This document shows positions 34,455 to 46,520 of a stretch of 64,000 nucleotides of DNA, in pieces (the stretch's first letter is position 1; each line of letters opens with the position of its first letter). The stretch lies in the NCBI RefSeq assembly GCF_002776525.5, contig NC_045440.1, positions 483,948-547,947 of the forward strand. The letters run 5' to 3'. Under the pieces are notes generated by a model. The model did not search any database and had not been told where the DNA came from. It worked only from the letters and a program-made list of their open reading frames with translations. Origin of the DNA: Piliocolobus tephrosceles. Its lineage: Eukaryota > Chordata > Mammalia > Primates > Cercopithecidae. Made by a program: the position numbers and the translations under genes.

Positions 34455-35610
34455 TTCTCAATTTTGTGAAAAGTGCTGTGCAGAAACACAGGCCCAAGAC
34501 ACTCGTCCAAGAGCCCCAAGGCCCTCCTGTGTGGGCATCCTGGAATCGCCTCTGGTGGACAGAAAGCAGTCATGGAACAAGAATGAGAAAGCCTGAGAGA
34601 AAGGAGGGTAGAGAAAAGGAATGAAAAAGCAGGCAAGAAAAGAAACTGAATATCATCAATATTCTCCTTTAAAAGTCACAGGATTGTAGAGTTCACTCGC
34701 AGCCTGGCCTGTCGCCATCACGGTCACCATGGAGTGCCCCAATTCTTCCAGGACAGGCCGGAGTGTGCTTCCCCGATCCCACTGAGGGGGCCCCACACAC
34801 AGAGGGGCAAAGTATCCCTGAGGCGGCCGGGAGCTCTCCTGGTCCTGGGAAGGCAGAGACCATTGTTCATCCCCAAATAAGGGGAGGGCTTAAGTGAGAA
34901 TGTTCGTGTGTGTGTGTGTGCATGAGAGAGGGGCGGTGGGGGGGTGGGGGATGGCACCCAGGAGCCACGCCTGCTTCTTCTCCTGGGAGCAGTGGCACAG
35001 ACAGTACCTCTCATAGATCCAAGAGCCTGCAATGTGGGTCAGTGACATTACTGTAGTTTCATAACTTGAGTGCATTCTCGTGGAGCCTCACGGTGACTGT
35101 AGGTCCTCATTGGATAGTCATATCTGGCTTCATGTTGCAAGTCTCACTTGGAAAGGGCAAGTGACTGGAAGTCTGTTGAACTGCCAGGGAAACCTTGCCT
35201 TCAGTTCTATAAGCTGTCCGCCTGGGGCTGTGAGCACAGCGTGCTTCTAGAGGTCACTGGCCCTCACAGTGGCCTGGGCTCTCCGCTCCTCGGCTGCTGT
35301 GTCCCTCAGTGTCCCCGTACAAGGTCCATGGTACCATTTCTAGAACCAGAAGCTCAGTCAGTGAGTCCTCTGTCTTCGTCACGTGAAAGAGCCGTGTAGG
35401 CCACATCCATTGGTCTGCTGTTATCCATCCATCTCTCCCGGTGGGCCTGTCTCAGTCTCAAAGCGAAGGAAGTGATGATGTGGGGAGTGCCTTCATATGG
35501 ATGGGTTCATTTGGAGCTAGTCACATGCTTTCACATCCAGAAATCTCCCAAACCCATTTCCTAAAATGCCATGTATTTCCATAAAAAATACATTGTTGCA
35601 AACTTGTATG
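34455..35610. other. Intergenic, no gene seen
   Basis: It contains a (TG)n run and an adjacent G-rich run (34903-34952); otherwise nothing is recognised. Confidence 0.5.
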
Positions 35611-35620
35611 TAATTTAAAT

Positions 35621-36138
35621 CAGCAGTCCCCCAACTTTTTTGGCACCAGGGACCAGTTTTGTGGAAGACAATTTTTCCACAGGCTGGGGAGAAGGGATGG
35701 TTTCGGGATGGTTCCAGCACGTTACACTTATTGTGTACTTTCCTTGTTATTATTACAGTGTAATATACAATGAAATAATTGCACACCTCACCATGATGTA
35801 GAAACAGTGGCAGCCCTGAGCTTGTTTTCCTGTAACTAGACAGTCCCATCTGGGGGTGATAGGAGACAGTGACAGATCATCAGGCATTAGATTCTCATAA
35901 GGAGCATGCAACCCAGATGCCTCGCGTGGACAGTTCACAATAGCGTTCTGGCTCCTGTGAGAATCTAATGCCACCGCTGATCTGACAGGAGGCGGAGTTC
36001 AGGTGGTGATGCACGCCATGGGGAGAGCTGTAAATACAGATGAAACTTCACTCGCTCACCTGCCGCTCACCTCCTGCTGTGTGACCCAACAGGCCACAGA
36101 ATGGTACCAGTCCGTGGCCCAGGGGTTGGGAACCTCTA
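35621..36138. mobile_element. MER1A-like hAT-Charlie DNA transposon
   Basis: It begins cagcagtcccccaac, includes 'attagattctcataaggagc', 'gagaatctaatgccaccgct' and 'ggaggcggagttcaggtggt', and ends 'aggggttgggaacctct'. It has 8-bp flanks atttaaat (35613-35620) and atttgaat (36139-36146), as hAT elements create. At 518 bp it is close to full MER1A. It is non-autonomous. Confidence 0.88.
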
Positions 36139-36310
36139 ATTTGAATAAAATAAAACAATGTGATGAAGTTATCATTTCCTTTCCCCAAATACTAGTTCTT
36201 GAGGAAAATTTAATTTAATCAAAAGAATGCAGAGATACATACAGAGACTTTTGCATTCATCCAAGGGTGCTTCCAAGAACCAGCAGGTGCTGTACTGTGA
36301 AGATGGACTG

Positions 36311-36609
36311 CTTTTTTTTTTTTTTTTTGAGATGGATTCTTGCTCCGTCACCCAGGCTGGAGTGTGGCGTCGCCATCTTGGCTCACTGCAACCTCTGCCT
36401 TCTGGGTTCAAGTAATTCTCCTGCCTCAGCCTCCAAATAGTTGGGACTACAGGTGTGCACCACCATACCTGGCTAATTTTTGTATATTTAGTAGAGATGG
36501 GATTTCATCATGTTGGCCAGGCTGGTCTCAAACTCCTGACCTCAAGTGATCCACCCACCTTGGCTTCCCGAAGTGCTGGGATTACAGGTGTGAGCCACTG
36601 TGCCTGGTG
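36311..36609 (-). mobile_element. Alu SINE, full length
   Basis: Minus-strand Alu from poly(T) at 36311 to the head 'ctgtgcctggtg'. Confidence 0.96.
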
Positions 36610-36870
36610 TTACTTTTTTACACTGCTCCACTTCAAACAGAATATATTTTCCTTTCATTAATACAGACCCTTCACTATCTCTTATCATTTATGATTGAGA
36701 TCATTAAAAAATCTTCCTCTGCTCCAAAACAAAATGATGAAAAAAGCAAGAGAAAGCAAGGTAGGGTGTGGGGAGCCCTTCTCTGAGACAACTGGGTGAG
36801 AGCTCAGGGGAGGCACAGGAGTAAGAGAGGATGCCCATATGGGAGCAAAGGTCTGATCTGAAGTTCATTG

Positions 36871-37181
36871 TGTTTTTTTGTGTGTTTGTTTGTTTTCAAG
36901 ATGGAGTCTCACTCTGTCGCCCAGGCTGGAGTGCAGTGGTGCCATCTTGGCTCACTGCAATCTCTGCCTCCCAGGTTCAAGTGATTCTCCTGCCTCAGCC
37001 TCCCATGTAGCTGGGGTTACAGGTGAGTGCCACTATACCCAGCTGATTTTTTGTATTTTTAGTAGAGACAGGGTTTTACCATGTTGGTCAGGCTTGTCTT
37101 GAACTCCTGACCTCAAGTGATCAGCCCATCTCAGCCTCCCAAAGTGCTGGGATTACAGGTGTGAGCCACCATGCTTGGCTG
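36871..37181 (-). mobile_element. Alu SINE, full length
   Basis: Minus-strand Alu flanked by imperfect duplications (tgaagttcattgtg and tgaagttcactatg). Confidence 0.95.
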
Positions 37182-37184
37182 TGA

Positions 37185-38120
37185 AGTTCACTATGTTTTG
37201 GACAAAGGACTGCAGATTGCTGGGAAGAGGTGAGGGCAGAGAAATGGGAGGGAAGGGAGAGACCTGGGTCCCATAAATTTTGCTGCCAGCCACCCGATGG
37301 CAGCTCGAGCCATGTGCAGCTTCGTTGGTTCCTGCAGCAAGGATAACAGACAGGCAGAGCAGGAGGGCTGCTGAGTGGGTGTAACCTGCCAGCCAGGTGC
37401 AGCTCTAAGTGCCAGGACCTGCCTGGCTTCCAGCTTTTGTGAAGCTTCTCCACTTCACAACTAAGGCCCTTTATCACCAACCTCATGCTAAGCTCTGAAA
37501 TCAGTCTTGATCTCAGGCACCAGAGCTTTAAGGAACCCCAGTTTTAATGTTTAGTCTTAAGTCAACCTTATTGCCCATCTCCCTCTGAGTTTGTTATTAC
37601 TGCATCATCAGGGTTTTCTATTTGTTCTTGACCAAAAGGACGCTTGTGCCCCACATATGGGTTTTCCATCTTAACCACTGCACTTCTACATTACTCTTTT
37701 TAAAAATGCATTCCTAAGTTACTCTTGCATCTCCACCTCCTCTGCTCTCCCCTGCCTGCAGGATTGCAGTCTTGTCCTCAAGTCCCATGCCAGAGGTCTC
37801 ACACCCTGGTGACAGAATTACCTTATTATCATTGCCTATGTACAAGTGCTGTCTGCATGGGATTTCCCACTGTTGACTTCTCTGATAAAAACTGCCTACC
37901 CGAATGTGGCCCTTGCACAGGATTGGAGGTCCTGTCTGTATTCTCTTCCATCCCTGCTGCTGAGGTCCTCCCATTCCCCGCTGAGGTCCTCCCATCCCCT
38001 GCTGAGGTTGTCTTTTCAGCAACTGCCCTTTCCAATCTGTTTCAGGGTTATTAAAGTGAAACCCAGTGCTGGCAGTGTCATGTAGAGTGACAGCAAGTGA
38101 CAATCACACACTTAGAACCT
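37185..38120. other. Intergenic, no gene seen
   Basis: A short tandem run, ctgaggtcctcccatyccc, recurs at about 37960-38010. Nothing else is recognised. Confidence 0.5.
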
Positions 38121-38129
38121 CCGCTGATG

Positions 38130-38595
38130 CTGAATTTAGGATGGAGTCTAAACTCCCAAAGATGCTGGGATCCCTTGATCTCTCCCCAGTCTTCCCTGGC
38201 TTCCCCTCTTCACATTCCTTTAATGTGCACCCTTCCTTGTAGCCTCTTTAGCTCATGTTTCTGAGCCCTTGCACGAGCTTCTTCTTAGAATGTCCCTCTC
38301 CAAGCATCAGCTTGGCAAGACCCTCTACTTGATCTAAAAGCTCCGCTCAAGCACCATGTCCTATGTGATGCCTTCCCTGATTGCCTGGCCTGGGAGGCAG
38401 GTGACTTCCTGTGTCCTTCCCTCCATTCCAACTCCTACCCAATTGTTAGGTTGCACTGCACAGCCCCTGCTAAACCAGTTGCCCATGACATCCCCTAGAC
38501 ATTGAGTTTCTGGTGGGCACAGACCATGTCTCACCATCTCTGTATTCCTAATGCCAGACAGCGCAGCCAATCTCAGTGAATGAGCACGGTTTAAT
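38130..38595 (+). repeat. L2 LINE 3' end, sense
   Basis: The segments 'atggagtctaaactcccaaa', 'cttccctggcttcccctctt', 'gcaccatgtcctatgtgatg' and 'ccttccctgattgcctggcc' follow the L2 3' consensus. Confidence 0.75.
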
Positions 38596-38599
38596 GAAT

Positions 38600-40125
38600 C
38601 ACTGAGGAATCCATGTGCATTTGAATGATATACTTAAGTGCTTCCCAAATATGTCCCAAGAAATTCCATTTCCACAGAATGATAGATACTGGCAGACAAA
38701 TGTTTTTTGTACAAAATTAATTTGGGGAAATGCTAGATGAAGCAAATAAAAAAGATATCCTTATTGCCGTGTTTAAAAATCTTTTACTATGCTAACATGT
38801 ATTAATATCCAAGAGGCAGATATAAATTGAAGCATTTCCCAAACTCATTTGATCACTGCCATCTTTTCTCTTTGTAAAGAAGTCCATCTTTACATAGGGT
38901 TCTCGGGTGCACGCTTTGGGAAACTGATATATTTCTTTATCAGTTCTCCTATGAAGCATGCTTGCTGGAAGACAGCAGCGGGATGGCACTTGGGAGAATG
39001 TTGTCATGGCCACGGTCATGTATGTTCTGCTTGTATATTTAATTAACCATGCATCTGCTGCACTTACATTGCCTTCTTATACTAATCATACGGGTTATTC
39101 ATAATTTGTAAGATGTGTGGGAAACTCACTGAACCTCAAGCGAGGCTCTTCTCCTAGTCAGGGATTCTCTTCTTTCTGGTTAGTGGATTGGATTCATTTT
39201 CCTAATTTGTGAGTTTTCCATTATTTGTTAATATTTTCCCTCTGTGCCCTTTTGCTGCACAATTATTTCTCTGGGTTTTCCATGAGACTCAGCAGTCACT
39301 AACTGGCCTCCTTTGCTTTTTAGGAGCACACTCACCAGGGAAAGCTCCCGAGTGGCCGCTCATGCAGCCTGGCCCTGGAGCATCTGCAGGTGGCCTCACA
39401 GACCCCAGGAATCCCTGCGACTTGGGAAGAGGACCTCCCAAGGTCACATAACCCATCTCCTGCCTCCAGGAGTGGCCCCCTTACTACCCATCACACACTG
39501 CCTGGGCTGACGGTCTCTGAGAGGGGGCTGAGTCCCAGTCTCATCACCCCCCTCACCCTAGCCCTAGTGGCAGCCCCCATCTGCTCTCAGAGCTCCCTCT
39601 CACATTTCTCATGGGGAAAGAATTGGACAGTGGATGTGGGAGGTTTCAATCACAGTGAAAGAAGCTGGGATTACTCACGGAGGAATGTCCCATCAATCAC
39701 AGAGCGTTAGAAACACGACCCAGAGGGATTTAAGAACATGGACAGTGACTGTCTGCTACACTTATTCTGGAGGGAGGAGGATAAACAACGTGACTCCTGA
39801 AGGTCCCTGCCACTGGGGCATGAGAGCTGAGTCTGCTCTGTGATGGTGACGTGGAAGGGAAGACAGCGGGTGGAGTGGGAGGTAGAAATAAGGTCAAGCA
39901 GGGGTTTCCACTTGACCTTCTCAGTTCATTCCCCCTTCAAACATCTGCTGAGCACCTGCCATGTGCCAGGCACCGCCTCGGACCCAGGGGCCTCAGCTGC
40001 GAGTGACATGCCAGCTCTCTCCAGGCATCCACAGGGCTGTCCCAGAGTCCAAGACAAAAATAACTTGTTCAGCGAACACTTTTTGAGGGCTACTATTTGC
40101 CGAGTTAGGCACCAACTTTCATTTT
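38600..40125. other. Intergenic, no gene seen
   Basis: Unique sequence; 39930-39985 resembles an L2/MIR end (gagcacctgccatgtgccag). Confidence 0.5.
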
Positions 40126-40468
40126 TTTAAAGTTTTATTGTGGTAAAACATACCTAAAATTTACCACCTTTTTTTGTGTGTACAGTTCCGTGGCATTAAG
40201 AACCTTCGCGTTGTTGTACCATCACCACCATCCATCTCCAGAACTTTTCCATCTTTCCAAACTGAAGCTCTGCACCCACTAAACACCAACTTCCCGTTTC
40301 CCTTCCCCCAGACCCTGGCAACCTCAACTGTTTTTGGATTTGACTCCTCTAGGGACCTCCTATAAGTGGACTCATGCAGTATTTGTTCCTTTGTGGCTGG
40401 CTTATTTCAGTTAGCGTAATGTCCTCAAGGTTCATCCATGTTGTAGCATGGGTCAGAATTTCTTTCCT

Positions 40469-40758
40469 TTTTTTTTTGAGACAGAGTTTCACTCTTTTTG
40501 CCCATTCCGGAGTGCAATGGCACGATCTCGGCTCACTGCAACCTCCGCCTCCAGTGTTCAAGTGATTCTCCTGCCTCAGCCCCCTGAGTATCTGGGATTA
40601 CAGGTGCCTGCCACCACACCCAGCTGATTTTGTATTTTGAGTAGATATAGGGTTTCACCACATTGGCCAGGCTAGTCTCAAACTCCTGACCTCAAGTGAT
40701 CTGCCCAGCTTGGCCTCCCAAAGTGCTGGGATTACAGGCAGGAACCACTGCACCCAGC
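40469..40758 (-). mobile_element. Alu SINE nested in L1M
   Basis: Minus-strand Alu from poly(T) to the head 'ctgcacccagct'. The flanks ttctttcctt and cttccttcct are similar, consistent with a target duplication. Confidence 0.95.
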
Positions 40759-40854
40759 TCCAACTTCCTTCCTTTTTAAGGTGAAATAATATTCCACTGC
40801 ATGGATAGACCATGTTTTGCTTATTCATTCATCTGCCAGTACACACTTGGGTTG

Positions 40855-41238
40855 TGATATGGTTTGGCTGTGTCCCCACCCAAATCTCATCTTGAATTGT
40901 AGCTCCCATAATCCCCACATGTCATGAGAGACCCCAGTGGGAGGTAACTGAATCATGGGGTGGGTCTTTCCCACGCTGTTCTCATGATAGCAAATAAATC
41001 TCTCAAGATCTGATGGTTTTATAAAGGGCAGTTCCTCTGCACACTCTCTCGCCTGCTGCCATGTAAGATGTGCCTTTGCTACACCTTCACCTTCTGCCAT
41101 GATTGTGAGGCCTCCCCAGCCGTGTGGAACTGTGAGTCCATTAAACCTGTTTTTTGTTGTTGTTGTTTGTTTGTTTTTTAAATAAATGATCCAGTCTCAG
41201 GTATGTCTTTATTAGCAGCTTGAAAACAGACTAATACA
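40855..41238 (+). mobile_element. THE1-type solo LTR (ERVL-MaLR) nested in L1M
   Basis: It starts tgatatggtttggctgtgtc, includes 'ggtaactgaatcatggggtg' and ends cagactaataca. Flanks ggttg (40850-40854) and gattg (41239-41243) give a 4/5-matching 5-bp duplication. A gtt-rich insertion lies near 41150-41180. Confidence 0.95.
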
Positions 41239-41300
41239 GATTGCTTCTACATTTGGCTATTGTGAGTCATGCTGCTATGAACATGGGTGTACACCCAACA

Positions 41301-42145
41301 TTAATTTTACTTTAACATTTACAATAGCCGCAGGCACTCATCACTTCTGCAGGGAGGGGGAGGCATCCCTGAATTGAATCAGGCATGTTAGCATGTCACG
41401 TGTCAGCAAGGGGGCCTGACTACATAAGTGTTTGGTGGCTGTAGCCTTGTTCTAGTAGATCTGAGAGACAGGGAATGGAAAGTGAGAGACTCCAGGGGAG
41501 ACCTTGAACTGGTTCCAGGTGAGCCTTGCAAGTTCAGGGAGTAGAGAGGTGACCTAAGAAGGACGTGTGAAGCAGAAAAATGAACCGACCTCGGACTCTC
41601 CACCCACCTCACTTGGTGAGGCCAGGTGAGCATGTTTTGAGAAGTGAGCTGATGGAGCAGGCAGGAGCCTCCCCTGTTTCCTTCCTTCCTGCAGAGACTG
41701 CCCCATAAGTGGACAGCCAGGCTGATGAAAGGCAAACCTCAGAGTCTCATCCTATTTCAGAATTCTGCAAACTCGCTAAACTGGCCGTGGTGAGTATGTG
41801 AAACCCAGCTTCTGATCTCTCAGTGGAGGACTTTCCAGACCCCTCATTTTCCCATCCTAGCATCTCTGGTCACCTGTTTGCTGCTTACTCTAGAATGTGT
41901 GCAGAGGAAAAGAAATGGCAGCAAATATCGATCCTGCAGTGGAGATTCTTGTGAGCACTTCTGACCAAGGAGAGATCAAAACCTCCTCCAGACGTCCAGA
42001 TGAGTTGCCTCCTCCTTCTATGGGCCTGGAGGCAGGAGCACGGGCACTCTGGGGTGAGTCTGATCCCAGATTAAGTAGGGGAAACACCTACCTATGCCTT
42101 TAAAACAACGCAAATAACTAGTGAGAATGTTTTAAATTCATGAAG
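41301..42145. other. Intergenic, no gene seen
   Basis: No feature is recognised. Confidence 0.5.
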
Positions 42146-42149
42146 CATT

Positions 42150-42300
42150 TTCTTGCATTTCATCTCATTTGTGTGAGGTTGGTGGAGCAGGTGTTATTAT
42201 TCCAATGCCCACATGAAGACCAGGACACAGGCTCAGGGCGGTTGAGTGCCTGCTCCACAGCCACACACTGGTGAAATCCAACCTGGGCCTTTTAACTGAG
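42150..42300 (-). repeat. MIR SINE, antisense
   Basis: The segments gaccaggacacaggctcagg and cacacactggtgaaatccaa follow antisense MIR. Confidence 0.75.
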
Positions 42301-42311
42301 GCCTGTTTCAT

Positions 42312-42625
42312 TGAGATTGAATGTCTGTGTCCCCTTCCAATTTACATATTGAATTCTGAATTCATATGGGGCCTTTGGGAGGTAATGAGGACATGAGGGT
42401 GGAGTCCTCACAAATGGGATTAGTGCCCTTATAAAAGGGACCCCAATGTGCTCTCTTGCCCTCTTTCTGCCAGTCGAGGGCACAGCCAGAAGTCAGCAGT
42501 GTGCAGCCACCCAAACATGCCGGCAGCTGACCTCAGACTTCTAGCTCCAGAGCTGCAAGAAGTAAATTTCCATGGCTCATAAGCTGCCCAGCCTCTGTTA
42601 CTTCATTACAGCAGCCCACACTGAC
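42312..42625 (+). mobile_element. MLT1-type LTR (ERVL-MaLR)
   Basis: The segments 'gaatgtctgtgtccccttcc', 'gggcctttgggaggtaatga', 'gggattagtgcccttataaa' and 'agtaaatttccatggctcat' are MLT1 landmarks in order. Confidence 0.88.
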
Positions 42626-42629
42626 CCAC

Positions 42630-43540
42630 CCGGAGTCCTTCATAAAGTAGAGGACTGGACTGAGGACTGGACCAGCCCAGTTCTACAGCAGTCTTGCAGC
42701 TTCATAGTTCTGGGATGCCACTGTGACACTCTCCTAACTGGCAGATGCCACAGGCTGGACGGCCTCTGTGGCTCATCCCAGGAACCTTAGCATCTTGGAA
42801 AAAGACTGTCAGAGAGGGCCAAGCTTCTGGGTGTTCACTGGTATCGAGTGCTTCTCTATGCCTGGGCACTGTATTGTGCACTGTGCAACTAACGGAATGC
42901 TCATGACCATTCCAGGCCATGGTAGGGAGGTAGGAGGTATCATTCTCTGTTTGTAGAAGAGAAGACTAAGGTTCACGGAGGTCCCATGGAATTCAAAGGA
43001 CAATATGGGAGCATGCCAGGAATAAGTAGAAAGCCAGATGGGAAGCGTTCAGAGAACATCCCTGAACGTGCCACACGCACAAGATGTGTTAACATACCTC
43101 TGAGGCCCTGGGTCCTGGGATTAGGCCCTCCTAGGCTGGGATGTTGCCATTCTCAGCCAGACCTGAGGCTCCCAGCCCAGGCAGACGTGCCCAGCTCATC
43201 CAGGTTGGCTGTGGATGCGTGGTGTTTACACCATCTTCACTGAGGCGACAGCCCTGAGCTTCTAACACAGCTCCTCCCAGCAGCAGGGAGAGTGGACGTA
43301 CTGGACCAGCTGCTGGCCCCAGGCTGACCCCCCGACCCCAAAGCTGTCCCAGGGAGACATTTCTGCGGCGGGCCCAGACCACCAACGATGCAGCCAGACA
43401 AGGCGGAGGTGAAGCAAAGGGGGAGCCAGAGGAAGGACCCCTCAGGCTTGGTCCATTCCTGGCTCCACACGGGTGCGTACTGAAGGCCCACTGCTTGAGT
43501 GGACGGCAACCAGAACGCTGGCCAACCTCGACTGAACACT
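42630..43540. other. Intergenic, no gene seen
   Basis: Possible MIR remnant at 42870-43000. No gene is supported. Confidence 0.45.
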
Positions 43541-43544
43541 TTAC

Positions 43545-43690
43545 AAACACCATCTTGAGTGTCCTCACCACAGCCCAGCGGGGCGGGCCTGTTACTCTCC
43601 GGATTGTGCAGCTGTAGAAGCTGAGGCACAGCAGAGAAGGTCAGCCACGTGCCTGAGGTTACTACTCCCTGGGGAAGGGAAGAGCCAGGA
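43545..43690 (-). repeat. MIR SINE, antisense
   Basis: The segments aacactttacaaacaccatc and gaagctgaggcacagcagag follow antisense MIR. Confidence 0.7.
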
Positions 43691-44505
43691 CCTGTATCCA
43701 GGCGTGGCTGCGTCCAGGGACCCCTGGAGCCCTGCGTTACTCCATTGCCCCCTGAAATTCCCACTGGAGCCTTTCCCCACTGGAGCCTTTCCGGCTGCAT
43801 CTGCAGTGGGCGTGCCGGTGTGACACACGGACTCAGAACACCGATGGGGAAGAGGGTGGACCGTTTCATGCTCAGTGGGTGGAGGGCCCACCACCCGTCC
43901 CCCCCAGCCCCGCCCCTAATGTGGCTTCCTCGACAGAGCCCAGCTGTTGCCTGAGGGCTCGTGCAGCCACATGGGAGGGAACTTGTCCACGTATGGCCTT
44001 CCCAGGGTGGGGTGGCGGCGGTTGTAGTAACTCCTGAGTCCCTGCCCTCGTCCCAGGAAGGCTGGACACAATGGCAATTCAGCTCCAGAAACAAGGCATA
44101 GCATCCTTAGCTGCACAGAGGGCATTTCCCTCAGGCCCCTGCTTCCCTCCACAGGCCTGGCCTTTCCGATGAAGCCCTGTCTCATGCTGCAAGAAAGGGG
44201 CATGTCATGCATTTTGTGGACCTTCCCCCCCAAACACTGTTAGGGTGAACGGTATGAAATTGCTAATATTCAACGATTTTTGATTTACAAAATTGCGGTT
44301 TCATACGGTCCAACCTAATACTTGAGAGGGCCACATTGGCCCAACAGAATTTGCTGGAAAGCCCCGATTGGAACCCTTAAATCCTACTGTATGCCAAGTC
44401 CTTTCTCATGTGGCTGACTCTGTCCCCGCAAAGCGCTCTCCAGGGCCAGCTGTGCTGGGAGTAGCTGGGGCCACCCTGTCGGCAAATCTCGCCAATGGAG
44501 GAACG
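43691..44505. other. Intergenic, no gene seen
   Basis: An 18-bp direct duplication (ccactggagcctttcc) lies at about 43760-43792. The 285-codon minus-strand frame across 44094-43237 has no recognised domain. Confidence 0.45.
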
Positions 44506-44509
44506 CAGA

Positions 44510-44625
44510 AAGGACACTGGACTGGAGATCAAAAGCCTTGTGATCTGGGGCAATTCACGCGACTTTCCTGAGCCTTGGTTTCCTCATTTGTACCTTCCCA
44601 CGGTGTTATCATACCATCCAGCGAA
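44510..44625 (+). repeat. MIR SINE, sense
   Basis: The segments ttgtgatctggggcaattca and 'gagccttggtttcctcattt' are the MIR core. Confidence 0.8.
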
Positions 44626-45360
44626 AGGATCTAAGTGAAGTGTCTCCCTCCAGGCCTGTGTTCAGTGCTGGGTAAGTCTGTGGGGAATGAGTTGGAATCA
44701 CCGAGAACCACAATCAGCTCAGAAAGTCTCCATGAAGATGCACGGCCAGAACAGAACGCTTCAGAATCAGCCACCACTACCCCAGCTCCACTGCTGGGCC
44801 CTCGAGGTGCCCAGGCCACGGCCAGCCACTGCGGTGGCCGTGTTCACCTCTCTCCATCCAGCACTTGGCCTGCTCCATCCCTTCTGCCCGTCTGCATGGC
44901 TATTCCTTTGCCAGAGGCCCCACACACTCGTTCAGGCTTGCTGGGTTGGGGGTGCTCTGGGCTTGGAAGATTGCTACCCTCTGCTCTAATCCTATCCCTC
45001 TTGGACAGACCCCCATAGCCCACCCAGCTCTCCGAAACTCCACTTTTTATAACACACCCACAGTTCCACAGTGCTTCCCATAACCCCCACCCTCATGGTG
45101 CCACCACTCCCATAGCCACCTGCCTTCATGACACCCCGCTCCCTGTGACCCACCCCCCCAACCCAGGACACACCCACTCCTGGGGAACAACCCATCCATC
45201 TTTGTGTCTTTTCTGGCCTCCTGGGGAGGGGTTCCACCACTTTCACCTGCCCTGGGAAATGATGCAGGAATAGAGCAGCGTCTCCAGGAGAAGCAAGGAA
45301 GTGGTGAAGTTCCCCAAAATCAGTTCCTCTAAGTCTTGCTCATTGTCTCCAAGAGTTAGG
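44626..45360. other. Intergenic, no gene seen
   Basis: C-rich around 45000-45240; nothing is recognised. Confidence 0.5.
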
Positions 45361-45364
45361 GGAC

Positions 45365-45540
45365 ACTGGATGAGAGCTTTCTAAGTGCCGGGTCCTGCCC
45401 TAGGTATTCACCATAACCCAAGGAGGTAAAACTGGTATAATTTTCATAAGAGAAACCTGAGGCACAGAGAATTTCAGTAACTTGCCAGAAATCCCAGAGG
45501 TTGAGCCCAGGCAGAGACCACTCTGCACACCTCCAGCTCT
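45365..45540 (-). repeat. MIR SINE, antisense
   Basis: The segments aaacctgaggcacagagaat and cagtaacttgccagaaatcc are the antisense MIR core. Confidence 0.85.
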
Positions 45541-46120
45541 GAGGCTCTAAGGGTTCTTTCTGTGCTGAGGCCTGGAAAAGCTTCCTGCACTCATCAATGG
45601 CATCAGAGTCCAGGAGGGAGCTAGGAACAGATGCCCAGTCTCTGAAAACTGAGGAGACTTCTCCAAAGATTGGAGATTCCTGCTGTCTAAGTTCAGTGAG
45701 GGATTTTATCCAGAATTCTCCAAAGCTCCCAAAATTTCAGACTTCAGGTGAGCCTGGACTCACAGACTAGACTCTTGCAAAGGTGAATATTTGAAAAGTA
45801 AGACTGTCCTGCTACTTTCAGGGATATGAAGGAGCTCAAGAGAGATTAACAGAGTCTTGTCAGGGAATTGCTTTAAAAGGGATTAGTGGTAAGCACATCC
45901 ACTAGGTTTTTGGAGGTTCTTGGAAGCCTTTATAAGGCTTTTCTTCCCTACTCAGGTGCATTGGTTTGGCAAATCCTGTTTCCTTAAAGAGTGTGCCAAA
46001 GAAACTCCACCTTGGTTTTTCAGAGTTATAGACAAAGTAGGAAGAGACCTAACAGGGCTTCTAACCTTTCCTCTTAATGATGAGGAAGCCAAGGTCCAGG
46101 GAGGTTGACTCTGATACTGA
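45541..46120. other. Intergenic, no gene seen
   Basis: No feature except a short MIR-like 'gatgaggaagccaaggtcca' at 46080-46100, next to the minisatellite. Confidence 0.5.
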
Positions 46121-46520
46121 TGACAACAGTACCCAGTTCCTGGCACTGGGGCCGGCTGGGTTCTCGGTGCTTGGTTTCCATGATGACAGTGCCCGGTTTC
46201 TGGCACTGAGGCTGGCTGGGTTCTAGGTGCTTGGTTTCCATGACAACAGTGCCTGGTTCCTGGCACTGAGGCTGGCTGGGTTCTAGGTGCTTGGTTTCCA
46301 TGACGACAGTGCCCGGTTCCTGGCACTGAGGCTGGCTGGGTTCTAGGTGCCTGGTTCCTGGCAGTGGGGAGGCTGGGTTCTAGGTGCTTGGTTTCCATGA
46401 CGACAGTGCCCGGTTCCTGGCACTGAGGCCGGCTGGGTTCTAGGTGCTTGGTTTCCATGATGACAATGCCTGGTTCCTGGCACTGGGGCCGGCTGGGTTC
46501 CAGGTGCTTGGTTTACATGT
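46121..46520. repeat. Minisatellite with 60-bp unit, about 6.5 copies
   Basis: Units of exactly 60 bp (landmarks tggcactgaggctggctggg and ttctaggtgcttggtttcca) start at 46121, 46181, 46241 and 46301. A shortened unit follows around 46350-46390, then two more full units. Because 60 is a multiple of three, each reading frame repeats as 20 residues. Confidence 0.98.

Larger units (their letters stand above)
40128..41300 (-). mobile_element. L1M LINE 3' end, interrupted by Alu and THE1
   Basis: Antisense L1M segments lie at 40128-40468, 40759-40854 and 41239-41300; together they follow one continuous 3' end. It is the host for both insertions listed next. Confidence 0.88.

Noticed and set aside
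43237..44094. 285-codon minus-strand open frame
   Set aside because: It crosses a MIR remnant, has a Trp/Ser/Pro/Gly-rich composition typical of non-coding GC-rich DNA, and shows no domain or exon structure.
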